Source: Marsupella aquatica (lineage: Eukaryota > Marchantiophyta). Taken from it: a stretch of 64,000 nt of DNA. Positions 47,984 through 57,460 of the stretch are shown one piece after another. Location of the stretch: positions 21,266,001 through 21,330,000 of the forward strand of contig OZ316892.1 in assembly GCA_973895155.1 (NCBI GenBank), read 5' to 3'. Each line of letters opens with the position of its first letter. Position 1 is the first letter of the stretch. The position numbers and the translations under genes are program-made. The notes under the pieces were generated by a model. The model was not told the origin of the DNA. It ran no database searches and was given only the letters and a program-made list of their open reading frames with translations.

Positions 47984-48339
47984 GTGTAGAGCATTATAAT
48001 ATACGAGCCCTATGCCCACGTTCATTGTGCAAGGAGGGCCAACCCATAGGGATTGTGCTGGGGAATTCATGGGGAAGCACATATGTGCTAGGGGTGCACA
48101 TTTCTTCCATCAATGGTCAGGGAAAATAACTAATCAAATCAGACGGCCTTGGATCTTCCCACCCAAGAGCTTTTTTGTATTAAGACAAAGGACAACAAAG
48201 GTGGGATCCCTTATTATAGTTATAGATAGTGCACATTTTGGACTTAAATAATGTGTATTTAGAAATCAAAAGTGAACATTTAGAGGCCTAAAAGTGAACA
48301 AAATAAAATATGATTTTAATGAACAGAGTGATAACTATA

Positions 48340-48640
48340 TAATGGATTTTTTCATATAGGGATCTACACCAAAACTAGTCAATTTTTGGAGGATTTTGAT
48401 TAAAGTTTTCCAAATCCTTTAATAAGAATTACAACTAAGTTTAGAAATTGTTTTTAATCTTATGTGGAAAAGAAGAAAACCAAAATTTACATATGTCTCA
48501 TAACATGGCTAATGAATGTGGGAACCCAACTTTTTCAAGTTTTAATTTTTCTGATATATAGCTAACATTTTAGTCCATTTCAAAATGTAGACCCTTGCCT
48601 ATTGAACAATAGTTGCGTAACCAGGGAGTTGTGTACCCAG
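48340..48640 (+). repeat. Diverged partial copy of small TIR element, family A
   Basis: Shares GGGATCTACA..CAAAACTAG, TTTGGAGGATTTTGATTAAA, AATTACAAC and TTATGTGGAAAAGAAGA with the right halves of the elements at 59740-60214 and 60799-61272, and ends near GGGAGTTGTGTACCC, a degenerate version of the family's terminal GAGTTGCATACCCGG. Confidence 0.55.
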
Positions 48641-48651
48641 GGGAAAAGCTT

Positions 48652-48941
48652 GTGGGCCTCACTCTAAAGGGGATCTCATAACACGCTTGACATTTTCAGA
48701 TATTATACACTATTTTTTTTAAATAAGTGTTTAAAACCTTTTTTCCCTGATTTTGTTAGAATATTCCAAACATATTCCCAAGATTCATTCTAAAACCTTA
48801 TATTTTATTAAAATTATTAAAATTGGATTTTAAAACCTTATGTTATTCTACAAAAATTAAAAAGTATTCTTCTCAACCCAATAAACAAACCCTATATTTA
48901 CTTTTGCATGATGGGTAAAAATGAAATAAGTGAGGACCCGG
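48652..48941 (+). mobile_element. Small dispersed element, family B, copy 2
   Basis: Diverged copy of the element at 42570-42870, starting GGGCCTCACTCTAAAGGGG and ending AAGTGAGGACCCGG, directly followed by a guanine homopolymer tract (about 48940-48962). Non-coding. Confidence 0.6.
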
Positions 48942-49244
48942 GGGGCGGGGGGGGGGGGGGGGCAAGGTCAGATACCCATTAGCTTTTGAGTTTTTGAACC
49001 AAGTAACAAAATTTGAGGCTTCTCCAATACAAAACAATGCAACAATTTAAAGTCATTTAAACCACTACCCACCCATCTTTGAAAGAAAGGAAGGTCAAGG
49101 CCTTGGAAAATGATAATACAATCCAATAGCTTCTTACTCCAAAACTTATAAAATTCAAATTCCCAGGTATTTCCCCATTTTTTATTGTATGCTGGAGCCA
49201 AGCAAGTCTATAAGGCTTTCTATTTATGTGAACCCTACCTACAA

Positions 49245-49990
49245 GATACCCAGGTACGCAACTCCTCTATGATAGGCAAGGGTCTACATTTTCTTATGGA
49301 TTAGAAATTAAGTTGGCTATAAGTAAAATCATAATTTGAAAAAACTTGGGTTTCCACTTTTAAAAGTTTGAAGATCACCTGGGTATGCAACTCCACTTTT
49401 TACAAGGCAAGTTTATAATTCCTTATAATGACTTTATATCCAATTCACCATGTGAAGTTTCATTTTAGTCTACTAAAATTTTGGTGCTCTCAATGCAAGG
49501 AATCCAACGACATAACTGTAAAACAAAATTGAACTTGTTTTGATATGAATTTTTTTGATCAAACCGGCCAAACTAGCCAGCTTTCGGGATTTTTATTAGA
49601 ATTCTAAAAATATTTTAATATAAATTACAACAAGTTTAGGAATAGTTTTAATTTTATGCAAAAAAAAGAAAAAAACTTTTATAAGACTTAGGATTTTCCA
49701 CTTTGATTATTTTAAGGTCATGAAAAGGTTTGGTGTACGTTCTTCTTTTTCCACATGAAATTAAAACATGTATATTCCTGAACATGTCGTAGTTTTTTAT
49801 GAAAATATTTGTAGAAATTAATTAAAATCCTAAAAGCTGGCTAGTTTGGTTGTAGACCTCTATATAAAACAAAGACCACCAAATTTGGTCTTGATCAAAT
49901 GAATGTTTTTTACATCATAACATGTTAAGTTTTTTTTTAGAGGTACATTTTTGGATTCCCTGAGTTGACTCCTTAGGACAGGTTTGGCTC
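49245..49990. repeat. Rearranged and inverted family A fragments
   Basis: At 49248-49375 lies an inverted right end (GGTACGCAACTCC..GGGTCTACATTTT). From about 49381 a forward left end follows (GGGTATGCAACTCCAC..AATTCCTTATAATGAC..TTTAGTCTACTAAAAT..CAAACTAGCCAGCTTT). From about 49690 an inverted internal segment follows (TTTTTCCACATGAAATTAAAA..AAGCTGGCTAGTTTGG). The three pieces look like successive insertions or a fold-back derivative of the same family. Confidence 0.55.
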
Positions 49991-50129
49991 CATTAGAACA
50001 TACCTTTGTTGAAGAAATTTCATCACAAACGGCATGTGCTTTTGGTAAGTAGATCTAGAGGTATGACTGCCAATATGATGACTGTTTTCTTAACTTGCAT
50101 CAAGCTTCCAGGTACTTCGAAGTCCAGTT

Positions 50130-51083
50130 TATCTCATGGACCCTCAAGACATCATGCCATCTCTATCGGAAGAACTTCTTCCAGGGATACCCAATTAATG
50201 ATGTAGCGTTGATGGAGATTGCGACCAAATTACCAAGTGTCTTCACTTAGTCATAGTTGGCAGCAAATGATTAAAAGCCAACTTGTGTACAATGCCAGAG
50301 TTTGTTGCCATTCACTAGAAACTTCTATAATACTCAGGATTGGCACTAGTTTCTCTCAAAAACACGATGGGATTTATCTTTATTCCCTAAGTGACGAGAG
50401 TCTGTGTCAACTTTCTCAATCCAACTTTCTCAAGTTCCAGGTGTTGTATTCGGGGCTGTACTGAGGTCCTCCAAGTTCATGGCTCTGGACGGTAAACTAT
50501 ATGCCTTGGGAGGGATGAGCACAATAATCGGAGCTACCATAGCATGCACGTGTTGGATCTGGGAGCTGGGGATATGCACTGGAAGGAGTGTGCAGCTATG
50601 CTACAACCAAAAATCTCCTTCCAATGTGGTATTATGGATGAAAAGTTGTATGTATTCGGTGGTACTTCCCCTGAGGATCCGACTTCTTCGTGTACTTGTG
50701 CATTAGAGTTGTATGATCCAAACTGGATGCCTGGTCTCCAATAAAGCCAATGGTATATGAACAACTCCCCATCGAGTTAGACATATGGGCGAGGAACTCT
50801 TGTGGCCTGTCGAAATGGACTGGCATCATCATGGCAGATTTATCATCCACTCAAGGATGAGTGGAGAGTGGTGAAACCAAGGATGGATCTGCCTGACAGA
50901 TTTTCAAATATTGAAAGCGTTTTCATGATGCAAGGAAAGTTCTATTCAGCCGACTCTGATGGATTCCGGGTTTACAACAGCGACAACCAATCATGGGATC
51001 ATTGGTCGTCCATAGCATATGATGGATTGGGACTCAACAACTCGGTCAAGCTTGATCCAGATTCAATTGTAACGTACAGTTAA
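50130..51083 (+). pseudogene. F-box/kelch-repeat protein pseudogene
   Basis: Pieces in several frames read in order as an F-box/kelch protein. They are an F-box start (MDPQDIMPSLSEELLPGIPN, then DVALMEIATKLP in another frame), an F-box end (SHSWQQMIKSQLVYNAR), a first kelch-like strand set (FMALDGKLYALGGMS), a second (HVLDLGAGDMHWKECA..IMDEKLYVFGG), and a C-terminal repeat at 50802-51083 (MMQGKFYSADSDGFRVYN..WDHW). At least five frame changes are required and the joins do not coincide with GT-AG introns I can see, for example the stop immediately after GIPN. Intact members would be SCF ubiquitin-ligase adaptors. Confidence 0.7.
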
Positions 51084-52662
51084 TAATGAACTGTTTGCAA
51101 TGGTGCGGTGGAAGAGGCCGAGACATTGTCCGAACCAAAGGATGGTATGTCCTTCAAAGCAGCGGATTCAGTAGCAACAACAGACCAGTTGTGTGGTTGA
51201 TTAGTGGGTGCGCGCGTGCCCTAGGGCATATGGTAGTTTATTGTCAAATTACTTTAATCCTCTACAATTGCTGTGTCCTATTGAGCTTTGAACAGAATCA
51301 TGGAGCCGATTCCTGAAATAAATTTTGTTGACCTATTGCACTAGTTCCCTTAATTTTCTATATAAAATATGTATGATTTTTTCTTGTGGTTAGAGGATCC
51401 AAATGTGATCATATGAATATGACATTATCTTTCCCAAAAAGGAGCTAGAACCTTCCCTCCCCTTATGTAAGTTTAAGATCTCCATCCTAAGTTTAGTGTG
51501 TATGCTAAGAGTAGGTAGCATAAGATTCTTCTGAGCAATGTCTGGACTGATTAATTTCGATCTTCTTCAAAGCTAGCTCTTGTGAGGTTTTAATAATCAG
51601 CTGCGGTTTTGAGATGTGTGATCAATCACTTCCCAACATAGAGGTGTTGATGGTATATGCAGAGATACTGCAGTAAGTTCTTTCCATTAATTATTTCAAT
51701 GGCTTTTGATTGACAACATACAATACTTTCAAAAACTTGCAGTCCGATGAAACTCTCAGCTATAACCTAATATTCCACCACAATCAAAACGGAAAACAGC
51801 TGATTGAAATTTAGATTACAGATTTGTTTATTTTTAAAGTATAAAATAGTTTCGAAATAACCAAATTAAACAAACCCTTTCGTTAAGTCTCTATTTTGTC
51901 CTTGCAGAGGATTGAGGTACATTAGTATTGGAGTCAGGAGACTCTGATTGTGCCAAACTTACTGTCATGCAACTTCAACAGTTAGAGCATATTGATCTCA
52001 ATCAATCATGGGCTTGACTCTATAAACGCTGGTCCCTGGTCCCATATTCTTGGTCTTCTCTCAGCCCATGGGTCTCTTTGCAAGAGGTGTCTTTTGGGCT
52101 GGGTTCCAGGATATCATGCTCATCCTATATATTCACCTTGACCAGATTAATTTCTGCGGGTGGGTACCCGTACTTTGCACACAAAACATTTAGGTGAGGC
52201 AAGGGGAATTTGTGGAGGCAAGGAAGTAGTTGATGCTAGCAAATGTCCATGCATTTGGCATTATTTAAGTTTTGCTGAGATAGTATCTTCAACAGCTCCA
52301 TTCTTCTCCAGGCAATGCTGTTGACCCATTGAGACTGCATGTACGTATCAAGATTGGAATTACATTTGAGCTCCCATCCGCTTATCGGGTAAATTATAGC
52401 ATATATAATAAGTGTATATGGTCTCTTCATTATCATGGCAATTCAAATACAATTCATTGTCTAATAATGCAATGTTAAGTACTCATGAGACCGACCTCAC
52501 TGCAATGGTCAAATGTAAAGTCTTTAGATATTGCATCATGAGCCTCACTCACAACTTGTGATGCACTTATTCTAAATTTCTAGATGGACTAATACAATGT
52601 GATTCACTTATACAATTTAGAGACTAATCCTTATAAAGTTGTCCTCGGAAAATAAATCTGCA
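51084..52662. other. Intergenic region
   Basis: No supported gene or repeat. It contains the 3' flank of the glyoxal-oxidase-like gene on the opposite strand. Confidence 0.4.
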
Positions 52663-52787
52663 CTATCTGTTCAAGATCTTCACGGAATATGTGAAGTACT
52701 GGCAATTGGTGTTGTTCCCTCCCTTCAATAATGAATGTCCGTAGCGAGATTCGAAAGTCTCGATGAAGCCATCTTCTAGACCCGGCC

Positions 52788-54471
52788 CTAAGCCATCATC
52801 TGGACCCATGTTGCTTTGCTGGGGATTCCGTCGTGGACGAGGAAGAGCATGTAGTAAGCGGCAGGTGCAATGATTACGCTTGGAGGCGCTATTCCAGAGA
52901 TAGTATACGAATCGCCTCCAAGAGATACTGGACGTCCAGTGATGGCAAGAACTAGCTGCCGTTGCCCCGGCCTGACTGAAGGCGTGTGTTGTGAAGGGTG
53001 CACTGTTCATAACGAGAGTCACTGTTCCCACTGGAGCCGTGGCGATGGTGAAGTTAAGCGCGAACGCAGTACCATACTTTAGAGTGGCTGGGGCGGATGT
53101 AATGCTTGGCCTAGAGGCATCATTGGACGAATCCAAGTATGGTGGTGAGAATGCCTCCACTCGAAGCTCTGTGGGAAATGGTCCCGTGAAAGTGTAGAAA
53201 TGATGGGTGTTGCTGCCAGCGATAAGAATGCGACCATCGGGAAGAAGATTTGCTGTGGAATGGTACATGCGAGGAATTGTGGTTGGACTCCAAGTGGTGA
53301 AACGGGACCCGGCAGTTGCATTGGGGTTGTAGTTCACCGGACTCAAGCATGGATTGGTCGCGTCACCCCAGCCCTCAGAACCATTTTGTGCCCCGTTTAC
53401 TATTAATAAAGTCTGATCGGGAAGCAGGACCATGTCACCCATCGTGCGTGGTGTTGGCATGGTCTCCATAGACCAAGTCGGGGTTGGGTCCGTGGCAACA
53501 ATACGGCCGCAGGAGTCAGTGGCTGGATACTGAGCACTCGGGTTCATGAACGCTCCCAGCTGGGCACCACCGCAAACTAGAATCTCAGCTCTCGCATATC
53601 CATCCGTGGATCGAAGGGCCAACATGACAGAGCTCCCCGCAGAAGGGTAGTTGCGAGGACCTCCTGGAAGCGGAGGAAAATTGGATATAGTTTTGGCCGT
53701 TGTGTAGTCGTAAAGGATGGACAGGTTGTTTGCGAATATGAAAAGATTGCCATTGGGGAGGAGATGCACGTACGGGTACAGATTGTCGTTCTCATGGTCG
53801 CTGGTGACTACCAGTAAATCAAGAATTGTGGAGTTCGATCCAGCCGGAGGTACGAACTCAACATAGGGAGTCGCACGGCCACCCACCACAATCAGTCGCC
53901 CATCAGGCAAGAGCTGGTTAGTTGAATACCATCGAGGCTGCTGTAGGGATGTAGTTTCGTCCTCCACCCAATCACAGGTTCCATCTGATTCGGGACATGG
54001 AGTGAAGCGCCGTATCTTCGTCAGCCCGTCGAAGTCCCCTCCCGTCTGCACTAGCACTCCACTGGCATCGAACTGACCGGACGAGCACCAAGTATCTGTT
54101 GATATGAAGAGAGGGTGAACGAGATTGGTATCAGGGTAGAATTCCACCGAATGCGCAGTGCAGTCGTGTTTCAATATGAGGTCGTTTGGATCGTCTCGGC
54201 ACTTTCCATTGGGCAGACTTATGTTTGATGGGCCTATGTCAGTTCTGTCCAGAAAAATGGCCGTGCCAAAATGTGTGATTGCGGTATGCATCGACGCGAT
54301 TCCTACGTTCTCAGATAAAAGAGACCAATTGCCCTGCGCGCTCACTCGCGGCAGCATTACAGCGTCCCTCCATAACTGCAACAACACAATGCACACCAAG
54401 GCCGCTGCTCATCTATTCCATCTAACAAGAAGGCTGCCCTTCATCTGCGACTCCGACCAACTGCCCATCAT
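52788..54471 (-). pseudogene. Glyoxal/galactose oxidase-like protein with two lesions
   Basis: A copper-radical oxidase of the plant GLOX family, which oxidises aldehydes or alcohols to give hydrogen peroxide, usually in the cell wall. A 478-residue open block (from 54399) holds all active-site residues: C105 (TWCSSG) for the thioether bond with Y158 (PRWYSTNQ), Y379 and H380 (PRMYHST), and H472 (FTTHAFS). Lesion 1: the natural leader begins at 54471 or 54444 (MKGSLLVRWNR), hits TGA at 54409-54411, and continues AAALVCIVLLQLW, so a stop splits the signal peptide. Lesion 2: just after H472 the frame shifts at a CCCC run (52965-52968); the true C-terminus GQRQLVLAITGRPVSLGG continues in the next frame and ends at 52788. 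Without the shift the product gains an unrelated tail to 52663. The gene is intronless. Translation from the internal ATG at residue 15 would lack a signal peptide. Confidence 0.85.
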
Positions 54472-55786
54472 GAATCTTGATCGCAGCAATGCAGGACGTT
54501 GAGTGGAATTGCACTATGCCACACAATTCGAACTGTAAGCTTCAAGCAGGGTGTCACAATCCCAACATCGTTTGCTGCCCGCTTTCACATAGATAATTGA
54601 AGTTTTGCTGATGTCTAGTGACAGCCTTCTCTCTAGATACAGCACGGCTATCTGTTGAGGGTGAGAAAGAAACCCAAGTGTGTGAACGGTACACTAGCGG
54701 CAAGTGCAGTGAGATTTTTACCCGGCAGCGCGCTGCTGGGTAGGAGTTCGCACTCCTCTAGCTCGTCTCTTGAAATTACTCTCAGCTCGTGCACAAGGAA
54801 CTGGCCTCACCAGTGGTCATGCATGACACCTCCGTCCTGAGGTGGCTAGCAACTGTGCTGCACCTAGATGATGTGGTAACTCAGACAATTCTCAGGCCTT
54901 ATGTATTGGGTCTTCTACTTCCGTGGATAACACTACTGCCTTGGGCCATTAGCTTAGCTAGTAATGACCCGTGCTTAACGGTCTCAAGGCGTTTTTTAAT
55001 CCATCCGACTAATTGTTAAAATTTCTTATATCCTTACAAGCCCCTGTTTAACTATGGGTTTGATCATAATGAATGTAGGGGTTACTTGGAATGCCCCAAG
55101 TCACCAGTACATGTGTCTAGGCATGGTAGCCCGGTATACATGGTTCAATATGTGCCTATTAAGCACATTTTTGGAGAATTCATTAGATGGAGATCTCTTT
55201 TATGGGTATGAAACTTTTATGGGTATGAAACGGTATAGACTGAGTGAGTGTTTTAACTCTCCCCGCCACACTCCCTCGCTCCCAAAAGTTTCACACTCGG
55301 CCAGCGTCCCCCCTGACTCGGCCCCAGCTGGCATTCCCTGTCTTTCACTCAGTACTTTGTTTTTTGCAGGCTCGTTTTGTGCGTGTTTGTGTGAGTTTAT
55401 GAGGTTTTTGTGAGGGATGCTTAGGGTTTACATGAGAAAACGTCAAGGCAGGCATTGAGGATATGCGCGGGGTCAGACTTGGCGGCGGGTTTGGAGGTGG
55501 GAGGTTCTTTGGTTTGCTTTCCCAGCTTGTCATCGCCACCATGTAGCTTTGAGCTCGATGATGCTGGCGCCACTCAGAAGGAAGGAAGAAGAGTGTTGCT
55601 TGGAAGGACGAGCCTTGCATAGGAAGGTAGGCGCCAATCATCTACAACAATCAAGGCGCTACTGCTCCTCAATTCCTGTGACGCGCCCCAATCCCAAGTT
55701 GTTGCTCCTCTTGCAGATTTTAGGTAAGAGGTTTTCATTTCTTTTTGTGTTTCCTTCCGTTTCTCCTTTATATGTTCAAGTTGCTC

Positions 55787-55853
55787 GCTGAATGCAACAC
55801 CTGAGTAAATGTGCTGAATGCAACACCTGAGTGAATGCGCTTAATACAACACT
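55787..55853. repeat. 26-bp tandem repeat
   Basis: GCTGAATGCAACACCTGAGT occurs at 55787 and 55813 with six further bases per unit, and a diverged third unit starts at 55839 (GCTTAATACAACACT). Confidence 0.9.
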
Positions 55854-56948
55854 TATATATATATATCTCTTTGATAGGAAATGCTTTTATAACACCGCAT
55901 ATTTACTGTACTTTTGGTAACCGATAACCCTAATAGGCCGAAATGGTTTCTTCGTGACCCAAAAGTAATTTATTAGTACTAACAAGAGTTTTGTTAAATG
56001 CCTAATACCACTGAAAGGGTTTTGTTAATATACACATTTACACCGAGCGAAGGTCCCAGGGGACTACTGAAAGGGACTACTGAAAGCATATATATGTATA
56101 AGCGCCCTTGGCACCAGTAGGCTTGTTTAGACTCCTTTCCCGACCTGTCACGGCCACTCCCTTAGTTTCCATTGTAGTAACTCGATCGGCCTACTTTGCA
56201 ATTCAACCATTGCATGCTCTCCTGCCAAGTGACTAAGCTAGAGACCAAAGACTTGGATGTCCCTTTGAATTCATTGATCGAGAGCAGCATTATATATACC
56301 AAACTGACCAAAGATACAACATCTCTAGAGCATGCAAGGATCATTTGTTTAGGTTTTGGTTGAGGCAGATTTTTGTTTAATAAGGAGCTAGCACCTTCAG
56401 AGTACGTACGTAACCACATCTTCAGATCGGGCTTCAGATTTTTAATTAAGCGTCACCTTCGATCAGAAATCGCTTGGTGGAAAGAGCAACTAGGGTATAT
56501 ATAAGGCTGACCGGATGGTCCTGTCCTCTACTCGAAAGTAACACCCTCCATCTCCAACCCTGGAATCTAGAATACTATCTCTCGATTAGATTAATTACCA
56601 CTAACTGGCCTGGACAGTGTTGGGTTAGTATGAACTGCTTTACTCATTTGGAAAATCACCAGAACAATCTTGGACTTGGGGCCGGGATATAAACCCAAGC
56701 TATCCAAGTTCTATTGGATATGCCTAAATATATTGAATTTACTCGGGTCCGGCCCCAAGATTCCTAGCTTTAGAGCGCCGGTCTTGATGCAGGATTCCCA
56801 CACATCTAGTCGCGAAGCTTCTAATCCTTGTTCATCAGGTTCTGATTCGTCGAATAGCCATCCCTCTATCTTCGCCAGTTGATTTTTCTTCAATTTTCAG
56901 GCAAGTTTCCGTTGCTTCCTACAATAATTCTCGAACCAGTATGATACC

Positions 56949-57036
56949 TGCATTTAAGATTCCAGAATATAAGCTACTCCAGATGACACCCTGCATTTAA
57001 AATTCCAGAATATAATTAAGCTACTCCAGATGACAC
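56949..57036. repeat. 42-46-bp tandem duplication
   Basis: CTGCATTTAA(G/A)ATTCCAGAATATAA then AGCTACTCCAGATGACAC occurs twice in tandem (56949-56990 and 56991-57036); the second unit has a four-base insertion. Confidence 0.9.
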
Positions 57037-57460
57037 TGTTGGGGTTTTTCGACAGAGTTGAAGAAAAATTATGCCAGGAGTTGTGCTGGGAAAGTGCGCG
57101 CCTTTACTTACTTTTTTCAAGGTAAGTTTGGCTTCGTTAGCCAGCTGAATTTTCTCCTCCTTAGTTGGCCTTGCATTTGCAGGGTGGGTTTCGACCCATG
57201 CTCTGAATAAACACCACGCAGATTGTCAAGCAGTTGTTCACAGAATGCTACAAGTACAGAGAGATATACAACACAAGTTTAAGTTGCATTTCACTAGCTG
57301 GACTAGCGCGCTTCGTAGTTAGATACTCTACCTGGATAATCAGTGACTATTCAAAACATTGCAAGCTACTAAAGGTTCAACAACTAGAAGCAGAACCAGT
57401 ACGTCCCTGCCAATTAATTACTTAATTGTTACAAGTACTGTCTACTAGCAATGAAGTCAA

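Larger units (their letters stand above)
43201..47991 (+). mobile_element. hAT transposon, complete ends, exact 8-bp TSD
   Basis: The element spans 43209-47983 (4775 bp) and is flanked by identical 8-bp duplications GTGTAGAG at 43201-43208 and 47984-47991, the hallmark size for hAT. The termini are imperfect inverted repeats: left CAGCGTATTTTTAAAA and right (inverse) CAACGTATTTTTTAAG, continuing with a shared TTTGCCA block. Both subterminal regions are studded with TTCGCCAG-type motifs (see separate entries), the usual transposase-binding architecture. Inside is a broken transposase on the + strand. The intact ends and TSD suggest an element that could still be mobilised by a related active transposase. 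Confidence 0.93.
54472..57460. other. Intergenic region with short tandem repeats
   Basis: No supported gene. Two tandem repeats are listed separately (55787-55853 and 56949-57036), and a 15-bp unit GGGACTACTGAAAG is doubled at about 56071-56100. The right end should be the 3' flank of the homeobox gene. Confidence 0.4.

Noticed and set aside
54363-54408. A tiny intron removing the TGA from the glyoxal-oxidase leader
   Set aside because: A good acceptor (TGTTGTTGCAG) exists at about 54378, but the only nearby donor would give an intron of under 50 nt, so a nonsense mutation is the simpler reading.
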